From: GCA-2719315 sp964448645 | GTDB taxonomy: Bacteria > Bacteroidota > Bacteroidia > Flavobacteriales > Flavobacteriaceae | DNA: 14,385 bases | Assembly: GCA_964448645.1 (NCBI GenBank) | Contig: CAYUZY010000047.1 | Location: 1-14,385, forward strand | Direction: 5' to 3' | Shown: piece by piece, positions 7,573 through 14,385 of the stretch | Layout of the letters: each line of letters starts with the position of its first letter | Numbering within the stretch: the first letter of the stretch is position 1 | Notes under the pieces: generated by a model | What the model was told of the DNA's origin: nothing | Databases searched by the model: none | Seen by the model: the letters and a program-made list of their open reading frames with translations, nothing else | Made by a program: the position numbers and the translations under genes

Positions 7573-9093
7573 TTAATGCTTAAAATGTCTATTTCCAGTA
7601 AATACCATTGATAAATTATTATAGTTACAATAATCTATCGATTCTTTGTCTTTGATTGATCCCCCTGGTTGAATTACTGATATTATTCCAGCTTTATGAG
7701 CAATTTCAACACAATCAGGAAAAGGAAAGAAAGCGTCGCTTGCCATTACTGCTCCACTTAGATCAAAGTTAAAAGTTTTAGCTTTATTTATAGATTGTTT
7801 TAAAGCATCTACTCGAGATGTTTGACCAGTACCAGAGGCAATTAATTGATTATTTTTTGCTAAAACAATAGTATTAGACTTTGTATGCTTGCAGATTTTA
7901 GATGCAAAAATCAAATCATTTAAATGTTTTTCATTTGGAGTTAATTTTGTTACAAATTTTAGAGTTGATTTATTGTCAGTTAAATTATCTCTTTCTTGAA
8001 TAAGGAAACCATCAAGACAACTTCTAATAATATTTTCAGGAAGTTTATGTTCTTTTTGAATTAAGAGTATTCTGTTTTTTTTCTCTTTTAAAATTTTAAG
8101 AGCTTCTTTTTCATAACTGGGAGCAATTAAAATTTCACAAAACAGTTTATTTATTTCTTTAGCGGTAGGAATGTCAATTTTTTTATTTGAGATAAGAACA
8201 CCTCCAAATGCAGATATTGGATCAGCTTGAAAGGCATCAAGATATGCAGTTTTTAAATTATTTCTGACAGATAAGCCACAGGCATTATTATGTTTTAATA
8301 TACCAAAAGTGGGAGGGCCATCATAGAATTCTAAAATTAAATTAATTGCTGAATCAATATCTAACAAATTATTGTAGGAAATTTCCTTGCCATTAATCTT
8401 TTCTATAAAATTATCCAAATCACCATAAAAATCCCCTTTTTGATGAGGATTTTCTCCATATCTAAGATTAACAGGGTTTTTTAAACTTATTTTTAAGCCA
8501 GTATTGTTAGAATTGAAATGATTATAAATAGCTGTATCATAATGTGACGAGGTATTAAAAGCTTCAATTGCAAACTCTTTTCTGTCATTTAAATCCGAAC
8601 ATCCATTTTTTTCTAAAAGAAGAGAAGATAATTTTGCATAATTATCTTTTGATGAAACACATAAAACATCATTAAAGTTTTTTGCAGCTGCTCTTATTAA
8701 GGCAATGCCACCAATATCAATTTTTTCAATAATTTCTTCCTCTGATGAATTTGATTTTACTGTATCTTCAAAAGGATAAAGATCCACAATAACTAAATCA
8801 AATTCAGGTATATCAAATTGTGTTAATTCCTTTTGATCTGATTTATTTTTTGATCTATTTAAAATACCTCCAAAAATTTTGGGATGTAAAGTTTTTACTC
8901 TCCCTCCAAGTATAGATGGATAACTTGTGATTTTTTCTACCGGAATTACTTTGTGACCTAGGTTTTCTATATAATCTTGTGTTCCTCCTGTTGAATAAAG
9001 TTTAATTTCAAGATTAACTAATTTATTAAGTATTTTATCAAGGCTATCTTTATTATAAACAGAAATTAGAGCTGATTTTATTTTTTTTTTCAT
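7573..9093 (-). CDS. purH: Bifunctional AICAR transformylase / IMP cyclohydrolase
   Basis: PurH catalyses the last two steps of de novo purine synthesis: formylation of AICAR with 10-formyl-THF, then ring closure to IMP, in the cytoplasm. It has 506 residues, the usual length. The N-terminal cyclohydrolase (MGS-like) domain shows STGGTQDYI (34-42), GGRVKTLHPKIFGGIL (63-78) and VDLYPFE (103-109). The C-terminal transformylase domain shows RYGENPHQKG (211-220), the catalytic LysHis pair in ILKHNNACG (265-273), SDAFFPFPD (452-460) and QPGGSIKD (475-482), and ends in the characteristic GNRHFKH. The ATG is followed at once by a run of ten A. It is separated from the upstream GAF gene by 2 nt, which argues for one transcript. 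Linkage of purH to the mre operon is, to my knowledge, common in Flavobacteriia. Confidence 0.97.
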   Translation of the reverse strand: MKKKIKSALISVYNKDSLDKILNKLVNLEIKLYSTGGTQDYIENLGHKVIPVEKITSYPSILGGRVKTLHPKIFGGILNRSKNKSDQKELTQFDIPEFDLVIVDLYPFEDTVKSNSSEEEIIEKIDIGGIALIRAAAKNFNDVLCVSSKDNYAKLSSLLLEKNGCSDLNDRKEFAIEAFNTSSHYDTAIYNHFNSNNTGLKISLKNPVNLRYGENPHQKGDFYGDLDNFIEKINGKEISYNNLLDIDSAINLILEFYDGPPTFGILKHNNACGLSVRNNLKTAYLDAFQADPISAFGGVLISNKKIDIPTAKEINKLFCEILIAPSYEKEALKILKEKKNRILLIQKEHKLPENIIRSCLDGFLIQERDNLTDNKSTLKFVTKLTPNEKHLNDLIFASKICKHTKSNTIVLAKNNQLIASGTGQTSRVDALKQSINKAKTFNFDLSGAVMASDAFFPFPDCVEIAHKAGIISVIQPGGSIKDKESIDYCNYNNLSMVFTGNRHFKH

Positions 9094-9095
9094 AA

Positions 9096-9575
9096 TTAAT
9101 TATAAATTAATGATTTATATTTTTCAGAAATTAAATTACAAACTGCTTCTAAAAAGATTTTATCTTCATTAGAAAAAGCATTTAATTTATTTGAATCCAC
9201 ATCAATTTGACCAATATTTGTACCATCTGTTATAATTGGGACTACTATTTCCGATTTAACATTAATATCACATGATATGTAATTTTTTTCTTCATTTACA
9301 TTTGGAATTAGTAATGTTTTATTTGATAAAGCTACTTGTCCGCAAACACCTTTTCCAAAAGGAATTTCTTTATGTTCCGTTTTTTTTCCAGAAAATGCAA
9401 CTAAATTTAATTTTTTATTAATTGAATCGGAAAAGTAAAAGCCTACCCAATCATATTTTTTTAGACTATTCTTAATAAGATCACAAATTTTAAACAATTT
9501 CTTTTCCCAATCATCCTTATTCGATAAAATAGATTTAATTTTTTTTATTATTAATTTTTTTTCTGTAAAAATCAT
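9096..9575 (-). CDS. GAF-domain protein, free methionine-R-sulfoxide reductase-like
   Basis: This is a single GAF domain of 159 residues that resembles free methionine-R-sulfoxide reductase (YebR/MsrC), a cytoplasmic enzyme that reduces free Met-R-O using cysteines. Supporting segments are YDWVGFYF (41-48), IPFGKGVCGQVA (71-82, Cys78), NYISCDINVKSEIVVPI (98-114, Cys102), the aspartate-bearing GQIDVDS (122-128) and FSNEDKIFLEAV (134-145). The two Cys positions in GVCG and SCD correspond to conserved fRMsr cysteines. By remembered alignment, a third cysteine a few residues before FGKGVCG is replaced here by His68 (KKTEHKEIPFG). Other cysteines, at 31 and 146, lie outside the motif. It is the first gene of the seven-gene operon, and the ATG at 9575 is the only reasonable start. 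The function could instead be small-molecule sensing; the fold is secure, the enzymatic role likely. Confidence 0.8.
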   Translation of the reverse strand: MIFTEKKLIIKKIKSILSNKDDWEKKLFKICDLIKNSLKKYDWVGFYFSDSINKKLNLVAFSGKKTEHKEIPFGKGVCGQVALSNKTLLIPNVNEEKNYISCDINVKSEIVVPIITDGTNIGQIDVDSNKLNAFSNEDKIFLEAVCNLISEKYKSLIYN

Positions 9576-9594
9576 TTGGTAAAATTAAAAAATA

Positions 9595-9602
9595 CAAATG
9601 TT
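9595..9602 (-). promoter_or_regulatory. Candidate -7 element for the GAF-purH-mre operon
   Basis: The minus strand reads AACATTTG here, one mismatch from the Bacteroidota -7 consensus TAnnTTTG. It lies 19 nt upstream of the GAF-gene ATG, leaving room for a very short leader. I find no clear TTG -33 element at the expected distance, so the call is tentative. Confidence 0.3.
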
Positions 9603-9651
9603 TTTAATTCAATATTTTCATATTAGTTATAATTAAACTTATGAGTTTTTG

Positions 9652-9659
9652 TAATTTTG
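9652..9659 (+). promoter_or_regulatory. Candidate -7 promoter element (TAATTTTG) for the metal cluster
   Basis: TAATTTTG matches the Bacteroidota housekeeping -7 consensus TAnnTTTG exactly and sits 18 nt upstream of the ATG of the HYC_CC_PP gene. The sequence between it and the ATG is A-rich (AAAAGAAAAAT), as is common before Bacteroidota start codons. A TTG -33 box is not evident. Together with the opposing candidate at 9595-9602 it places two divergent promoters in a 102-bp spacer. Confidence 0.4.
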
Positions 9660-9677
9660 TTGCTTTAAAAGAAAAAT

Positions 9678-10091
9678 ATGAGTTTTAAAAATTTTTTTAT
9701 ATATTTTTTTTCCTTCCTTTTTTTGATTTCAAAAATGGGAATGTCTCTAAATTTTCATTTTTGTGGAGATGAACTTTCTCAAATCTCTTCTTCATCTAAT
9801 CCAAAAGGATGTGAAATGCATTCTTCATACTCGGAAAATGACAAAGATGCTTTTGAAATAAATATAGAGGATTGTTGTGATGATCAAATAGTTTTTGTTC
9901 AAAATAATAATAGTGAAAATTATAATTCAAATCAAAAAATTGAAAAAATAAAAGATGTAACTTTTTTGCTAAAAAAGTATTTTCCGTTAAAGTCTAGAAG
10001 TTTTTTGTATTATAGTTTTAATTGGAAACCTCCACCTAAATCAGAGTCAAATCTTTATCTAATTTTTAATCAATTTATGCTATATAGTTAA
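9678..10091 (+). CDS. HYC_CC_PP family small secreted or anchored protein
   Basis: This 137-residue protein carries the three-part pattern that names the HYC_CC_PP family: HFC near the N-terminus (27-29, Phe in place of Tyr), a Cys pair (66-67) and a Pro run (118-120). A further Cys lies at 45. The N-terminus (about 6-24) is a strong hydrophobic segment ending just before HFC, so the protein is exported or membrane-anchored with the Cys/His cluster outside the cytoplasm. The middle is Ser/Asn/Asp-rich, and the C-terminus is hydrophobic (LYLIFNQFMLY). No enzyme motif is visible. Members are known to me as Bacteroidota proteins of unknown function, often beside TonB-dependent receptors. Here it starts a three-gene plus-strand cluster, 48 nt before the receptor gene. 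Cys and His content suggests metal binding, which is inference. Confidence 0.72.
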   Translation: MSFKNFFIYFFSFLFLISKMGMSLNFHFCGDELSQISSSSNPKGCEMHSSYSENDKDAFEINIEDCCDDQIVFVQNNNSENYNSNQKIEKIKDVTFLLKKYFPLKSRSFLYYSFNWKPPPKSESNLYLIFNQFMLYS

Positions 10092-10139
10092 TGTTATTTG
10101 ATTTTTAACACAATCATTTAACATTTAAATTATATAGAC

Positions 10140-12362
10140 ATGAATAAATATTTATTTTTAATTTTTTTACCCTTACTTAATATTTACGCTCAAAATAACA
10201 TTGAAGGTAGAATCGTTTACAAGGAAGGAACAGAAACTTCTGCACTATATGGAGCAAATGTTTATTGGTTAGAAACAAATTATGGAGTAATAACTGATGA
10301 AAACGGAAAGTTTTCAATCAAACCAAACCTGAATTCAAATAAATTAATCATTAGTTATATTGGATTTAAAAATGATACTTTATTAGTCCGTGAAAACAAT
10401 AAATTCATAGTTCATTTTCTTAAAATTGATAATTCAAACTCTCTTGATGAAGTTACTGTAGAAAAAAGAAAAACTATATCTCGATTATCTTTTCAGGCTC
10501 AAAATGTAATCAATATTAATAATGCTGAACTTTTAAAAGCTGCTTGTTGTAATTTGTCTGAAAGTTTTGAAACTAACCCTTCTATTGATGTTAATTTTGC
10601 AGATGCATTAACTGGAACAAAACAAATTAAAATGTTAGGCTTAAAAAGCCCTTATATATTAATAACAGAAGAGAATATACCTTCAGTTAGAGGAGCTTCT
10701 CAATTTTATGGTTTAACATATACTCCTGGTACTTGGATTGAAAGCATTCAGATATCTAAAGGATCTGGTAGTGTAACTAATGGATTTGAGAGTATAACGG
10801 GACAAATTAATACTGAATTAAAAAAGCCATTTTCTGATGTTCCATTTTTCTTAAATTTATTTGGTTCTGCTAATGGAAGATTGGAGTTTAATTCTCATTT
10901 AAATAAGAAAATCTCTGATAAATTATTTTACGGAGCTTACATTCATGGAAATAAGAGAGATAAAAAAACAGATTTAAATAATGATAATTTTCTTGACATG
11001 CCAATTTCTCAACAAATAAACATTTTAAATCGATTACAGTTTATTGATAATGAAAAGGGAATAATAAGTTTTTTAAGTTTTAAATTTTTAAAGGATGAAA
11101 AACTTATGGGAAGTAAATTCTATGATCCAAAAACAAGTAATAAGTTTTTGATTTGGGGAAGTGAAGTAAATACTGAGAGATTAGATACTTCTTTTAAATT
11201 AGGTTATGTTTCACCGGAATTACCTTTTCAAAGTTTAGGTCTTCAAATATCTTATAGTTTTCATGATCAAATGGGTTCATATGGTTATAGAGTTTATAAT
11301 ATTAATCATAAAAGTTTTTTTACAAATTTTGTTTATAACTCAATAATTGGTAACACAAAACATAAATTTAAAACTGGAATTAATTTTTCAAGTGATAATT
11401 ATAATGAGGATATAGATAATTTTTATTATGATAGAATTGATAGCTCTATAGGAGGTTTTTTTGAATACAATTATGATAATCTGGATGATTTAAATTTCAT
11501 TGCTGGATTAAGAGTTGATAATCATAATAGAATAGGATTTTTTATTACCCCAAGATTTCATTTAAGATATTCCCTTTTTAAAGAAACATCTCTAAGGTTT
11601 TCAATAGGAACTGGCAGAAAAGTGTCTAATGTTTTTGCAGAAAATCAATCTTTGTTTGGATCAAATAGACAAATAATAATAAAAAATAACGGTAGTGGTG
11701 TCTATGGTTTAAGACCAGAAAAAGCTTTAAATTATGGGTTTGGAATTAATCATAAATTTTTATTATTTGAAAGACCTTTTAATATTTTTATAGAAAGATA
11801 TGTAACTAAATTTGATGATCAGGTAATTGTAGATTGGGAAGAATCTAGAAAAATTTCATTTTATAATTTAGAAGGTAAAAGCCAATCTAAAAATTTTCAA
11901 ATTGAAATGGATTATTCACCATCAAACTTAATAAATGTTAGATTTGCTTATAAAGATTATGATGTAAAGGCAGATTTTAAAAATGGATATTTAAGAGTTC
12001 CAATGATTGCAAAAAATCGGTTTTTTTCAAATATATCATTTGAGTCTGAAAGAAATACAAAAGGAGCACAGTGGAGGTATGATTTTACCCATCATTTTGT
12101 TGGTAAACAAAGATTTTTTTCTAATCAAGAAAGTTCATCTTCCAATTTTTCGCCAAATTATAGTTTGATTAATAGTCAGATAACAAGAGCTATTGATTAC
12201 AATCTAGAATTATATCTTGGATCTGAAAACATAGGAAATTATACTCAAAAAGCACCTATAATAGATTCAGAAAATCCTTTTGGTCCTAATTTTGATACTT
12301 CTCAAGTTTATGCTCCAATATTTGGCAGAATGTTATATCTTGGTTTAAGATGGAATTTATAA
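10140..12362 (+). CDS. TonB-dependent outer-membrane receptor with N-terminal carboxypeptidase-regulatory-like domain
   Basis: This is an outer-membrane active-transport channel of 740 residues. A signal peptide (MNKYLFLIFLPLLNIYAQ, about 1-18) is followed by a CarboxypepD_reg-like beta domain (about 20-95: IEGRIVYKEG...GANVYW...TDENGKFSI...ISYIGF). A possible TonB box, SLDEVTV, is at 101-107. The plug domain (about 115-230) contains IKMLGLKSPYILITEENIPS, IESIQISKGSGSVTNGFESITGQINTELKKP and an unusual Cys pair, AACCNLSESF (134-143). The rest is a 22-strand-type barrel ending in GRMLYLGLRWNL. It is not SusC-sized (about 1000 residues), and no SusD gene is adjacent, so a glycan substrate is unlikely. 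Its neighbours, a HYC_CC_PP protein and an HMA lipoprotein 9 nt downstream, point to a metal such as copper. The receptor class is secure; the substrate is inferred. Confidence 0.9.
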   Translation: MNKYLFLIFLPLLNIYAQNNIEGRIVYKEGTETSALYGANVYWLETNYGVITDENGKFSIKPNLNSNKLIISYIGFKNDTLLVRENNKFIVHFLKIDNSNSLDEVTVEKRKTISRLSFQAQNVININNAELLKAACCNLSESFETNPSIDVNFADALTGTKQIKMLGLKSPYILITEENIPSVRGASQFYGLTYTPGTWIESIQISKGSGSVTNGFESITGQINTELKKPFSDVPFFLNLFGSANGRLEFNSHLNKKISDKLFYGAYIHGNKRDKKTDLNNDNFLDMPISQQINILNRLQFIDNEKGIISFLSFKFLKDEKLMGSKFYDPKTSNKFLIWGSEVNTERLDTSFKLGYVSPELPFQSLGLQISYSFHDQMGSYGYRVYNINHKSFFTNFVYNSIIGNTKHKFKTGINFSSDNYNEDIDNFYYDRIDSSIGGFFEYNYDNLDDLNFIAGLRVDNHNRIGFFITPRFHLRYSLFKETSLRFSIGTGRKVSNVFAENQSLFGSNRQIIIKNNGSGVYGLRPEKALNYGFGINHKFLLFERPFNIFIERYVTKFDDQVIVDWEESRKISFYNLEGKSQSKNFQIEMDYSPSNLINVRFAYKDYDVKADFKNGYLRVPMIAKNRFFSNISFESERNTKGAQWRYDFTHHFVGKQRFFSNQESSSSNFSPNYSLINSQITRAIDYNLELYLGSENIGNYTQKAPIIDSENPFGPNFDTSQVYAPIFGRMLYLGLRWNL

Positions 12363-12371
12363 TTTTGTAAA

Positions 12372-12719
12372 ATGAAAAAAATAATTTTAATACTTTTTGT
12401 TTCATTTCCTTTTATTCTTTCATGTCAGGAGATAAATAACAAAAATACTAAAGTCCAATTTGAAGTAACTGGAAATTGTATTATGTGTAAAAAAAGAATT
12501 GAGAAGTCAGCTTTGATTTCTAAAGGAGTTAAATATGCTTCATGGGACATACCTTCAAATCAATTAACTTTAATCTATAACTCAAAAAAAAATTCATTAG
12601 ATTCAATCCAAAAGTCCATTTCAAATGTTGGTCACGATACTCCTTTATTTAAGGCTTCTGATGAGATTTATAACGAATTACCAATATGTTGCTTGTATGA
12701 AAGAAAAATTGAATATTGA
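12372..12719 (+). CDS. Heavy-metal-associated (HMA) domain lipoprotein
   Basis: This is a 115-residue periplasm-facing, probably lipid-anchored metal-binding protein. The N-terminus (MKKIILILFVSFPFILSC) is a lipoprotein signal with the lipobox Cys at 18. The HMA-like domain spans about 26-93, with the metal loop VTGNCIMCKKRIE (32-44; Cys36 and Cys39) corresponding to the GMxCxxC motif of copper chaperones, and ends near SNVGHDTPLF (84-93). The beta-alpha-beta-beta-alpha order fits. A C-terminal extension carries a second Cys pair (106-107, ELPICCLY), beyond the ordinary chaperone length of about 70. It lies 9 nt after the receptor gene and ends at the strong terminator. It likely binds copper or a similar soft metal delivered through the receptor, or acts as a sensor or sequestering protein; the metal is not shown by the sequence. 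Confidence 0.85.
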   Translation: MKKIILILFVSFPFILSCQEINNKNTKVQFEVTGNCIMCKKRIEKSALISKGVKYASWDIPSNQLTLIYNSKKNSLDSIQKSISNVGHDTPLFKASDEIYNELPICCLYERKIEY

Positions 12720-12758
12720 AATCAAAAAAATCCGCATAGTTGCGGATTTTTTTGATTT
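12719..12758. terminator. Bidirectional intrinsic terminator, 18-bp perfect stem
   Basis: A perfect inverted repeat has arms 12719-12736 and 12741-12758 and a 4-nt loop, TAGT. The GC-bearing core TCCGCA/TGCGGA is flanked by A7 on the left and T7 on the right, so a T run follows the core on both strands. It begins at the last base of the HMA-gene stop and lies 14 nt beyond the groEL stop, and can end transcription of both convergent genes. Confidence 0.93.
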
Positions 12759-12772
12759 AGTAATATATTAAT

Positions 12773-14385
12773 TTACATCATACCTGGCATTCCTCCTCCT
12801 CCCATAGGTGGAGCAGCTGGTGGAGTATCTTCTTTAATATCCACTAAGGCACATTCAGTTGTTAGAATCATTCCTGCTACTGAAGCAGCATTTTCAAGAG
12901 CTACTCTAGCAACTTTTTTAGGATCAATGATCCCTTCTTTTAACATATCAACATAGGATCCATCTTTAGCATCATAGCCAAAATTATCTTTTCCATCTAT
13001 TACTTTAGAAATAACAACTGATCCCTCACCTCCAGAATTTTCAACTATCGTTCTTAATGGAGATTCAATAGCTTTGTTAATTATTTGAATACCTGTGGCT
13101 TCATCTGAATTGTTAGATTTCAATTTCTTAATTTCACTTCTAGTATTCAAAAGAGCTACACCACCTCCAGCAATAATTCCTTCTTCAACAGCGGCTCTAG
13201 TAGCATGGAGAGCATCATCTACTCTATCTTTCTTTTCTTTCATTTCTACTTCAGAAGGAGCTCCAACATAAAGAACAGCTACACCTCCTGAAAGTTTTGC
13301 TAGACGTTCCTGAAGTTTTTCTTTATCATAGTCAGATGTTGTAGTTTCAATTTGAGATTTTATTTGATTAACCCTAGCTTTTATATCTTTAGAATTACCA
13401 GTTCCGTTTACTACAATAGTATTGTCTTTGTCTATTGTAACTTTTTCTGCTGAACCAAGCATTTCAATTGTAGTGTTTTCAATATTAAATCCTCTTTCTT
13501 CAGAAATAACTGTACCTCCAGTTAAAATAGCAATATCTTCTAGCATAGCTTTTCTTCTATCACCAAATCCTGGAGCTTTAACTGCAGCAATTTTTAATGA
13601 CCCTCTTAGTTTATTAACAACAAGAGTAGCAAGAGCTTCACCATCTACATCTTCAGCAATAACAAGAAGAGGTTTTCCAGTTTGAGCAACAGGCTCTAAT
13701 ATGGGTAAGAGGTCTTTCATTGCAGAAATTTTCTTGTCATAAAGAAGAATATAAGGAGTTTCTAAATCAGCTTCCATTTTTTCTGAATCAGTTACAAAAT
13801 ATGGTGATAAATAACCTCTATCAAATTGCATACCTTCAACAACATCAACATATGTGTCAGTTCCTTTTGCTTCTTCAACAGTTATAACACCTTCTTTTCC
13901 AACTTTTTCAAAAGCTTCAGTGATTAGATCTCCTATTGCCTCATCATTATTTGCTGAAACACTAGCGACTTGTCTAATTTTTTCTGAAGAATCTCCAACA
14001 GAAACAGCTTGATTTTCTAAAGATTTTACAATTACATCTACAGCTTTTTCAATTCCTCTTTTTAAATCAAGAGGATTTGCCCCAGCAGCAACATTTTTAA
14101 GACCTTCTTTAACAACAGCTTGTGCTAAAATAGTAGCAGTTGTTGTTCCATCACCTGCAACATCAGAAGTTTTAGAGGCCACTTCTTTAACCATTTGCGC
14201 TCCCATATTTTCTAATGCATCTTCTAATTCAATTTCTTTAGCAACAGTTACACCATCTTTGGTTACTTGAGGTGCCCCAAAAGATTTTCCAATTATAACA
14301 TTTCTTCCTTTAGGTCCAAGTGTAACTTTGACAGCATTTGCTAAGGCATCTACACCTCTTTTAATACCATCTCTAGCTTCAATAT
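12773..14385 (-). CDS. groL: Chaperonin GroEL (60 kDa), 5' end beyond the window
   Basis: GroEL is the cytoplasmic ring-forming ATP-dependent folding chaperone that works with GroES. The frame stays open to the window edge, and 536 residues are visible. They begin at IEARDGIKRGVDALANAVKV, so only about eight N-terminal residues are missing; the ATG at 14206 is internal. Motifs seen are the ATP-binding VTLGPKGRNV and KDGVTVAKEIELED segments, DVAGDGTTTAT with the nucleotide-site Asp, and RVDDALHATRAAVEEGI, which carries the Asp needed for hydrolysis. AGGGVALL, NFGYDAKDG and TTECALVDIKE follow. The tail PPAAPPMGGGGMPGMM is the usual flexible Gly/Met C-terminus. Its composition is less AT-rich than that of its neighbours, as expected for a highly expressed gene with preferred codons. 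GroES should lie upstream, outside the window. It ends 14 nt from the shared terminator. Confidence 0.98.
   Translation of the reverse strand, partial: IEARDGIKRGVDALANAVKVTLGPKGRNVIIGKSFGAPQVTKDGVTVAKEIELEDALENMGAQMVKEVASKTSDVAGDGTTTATILAQAVVKEGLKNVAAGANPLDLKRGIEKAVDVIVKSLENQAVSVGDSSEKIRQVASVSANNDEAIGDLITEAFEKVGKEGVITVEEAKGTDTYVDVVEGMQFDRGYLSPYFVTDSEKMEADLETPYILLYDKKISAMKDLLPILEPVAQTGKPLLVIAEDVDGEALATLVVNKLRGSLKIAAVKAPGFGDRRKAMLEDIAILTGGTVISEERGFNIENTTIEMLGSAEKVTIDKDNTIVVNGTGNSKDIKARVNQIKSQIETTTSDYDKEKLQERLAKLSGGVAVLYVGAPSEVEMKEKKDRVDDALHATRAAVEEGIIAGGGVALLNTRSEIKKLKSNNSDEATGIQIINKAIESPLRTIVENSGGEGSVVISKVIDGKDNFGYDAKDGSYVDMLKEGIIDPKKVARVALENAASVAGMILTTECALVDIKEDTPPAAPPMGGGGMPGMM

Noticed and set aside
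10092..10139. Possible separate promoter for the TonB receptor gene
   Set aside because: TTATTTG resembles the 3' part of the -7 element, but the TA pair is missing and the 48-nt spacing allows co-transcription with the upstream gene.
13422..13685. 87-codon plus-strand open frame opposite groEL
   Set aside because: It is antisense to conserved GroEL sequence; no independent support.
14204..14206. ATG (MGAQMVKEV) as the groEL start
   Set aside because: The upstream frame encodes the conserved GroEL N-terminal region (VTLGPKGRNV, KDGVTVAKE) up to the window edge.
1..14385. CRISPR array, insertion sequence, tRNA/rRNA, toxin-antitoxin or phage genes
   Set aside because: I saw no regularly spaced repeats, no transposase or terminal repeats, no cloverleaf-like GC-rich segment and no such protein motifs. 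Genes are back to back with housekeeping functions.

Overview
The window is a gene-dense, AT-rich stretch of a chromosome, most likely from a Bacteroidota bacterium of the marine, Flavobacteriia-like, small-genome type. I infer this from five things: a strong A/T bias at third codon positions; starts preceded by A-rich tracts instead of Shine-Dalgarno sequences; a TAnnTTTG-type promoter element; the gene order purH-mreB-mreC-mreD-mrdA-rodA; and a TonB-dependent receptor with an N-terminal carboxypeptidase-regulatory-like domain. Genus cannot be assigned from the sequence alone.

Layout. (1) 1-2088, plus strand: the C-terminal part of a Tsp/Prc-type processing peptidase (cut by the window edge), followed 12 nt later in the same frame by an OppC-type ABC transporter permease that starts with TTG. 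(2) 2085-9575, minus strand: a tightly packed seven-gene run, in transcription order a GAF-domain protein (free methionine-R-sulfoxide reductase-like), purH, mreB, mreC, mreD, mrdA (PBP2) and rodA. Junctions are an overlap of 8 nt or less or a gap of 32 nt or less. The last gene converges on the permease gene so closely that the two stop codons share bases. (3) 9576-9677: a 102-bp divergent promoter region. (4) 9678-12719, plus strand: a HYC_CC_PP-type small protein, a TonB-dependent outer-membrane receptor and an HMA-domain lipoprotein, together a probable metal (copper-like) handling cluster. (5) 12719-12758: a perfect hairpin terminator shared by the HMA gene and the converging groEL. (6) 12773-14385, minus strand: groEL, lacking only about its first eight codons because of the window edge.

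How the genes work together. MreB filaments, the MreC/MreD membrane proteins, the RodA glycosyltransferase and the PBP2 transpeptidase form the elongasome that builds the lateral cell wall. PurH supplies IMP, and the GAF protein probably repairs free oxidised methionine. The Tsp peptidase and the Opp-type permease flank the wall operon and could act on envelope proteins or peptides, but this is inference. The receptor cluster is most simply read as outer-membrane uptake or sensing of a thiophilic metal with Cys-rich periplasmic partners.

Nearly everything is conserved core genome. I see no mobile element, CRISPR array, tRNA or rRNA, and no defence-type system. The least understood part is the three-gene metal cluster at 9678-12719. 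There is no gene-free stretch longer than 300 bases.
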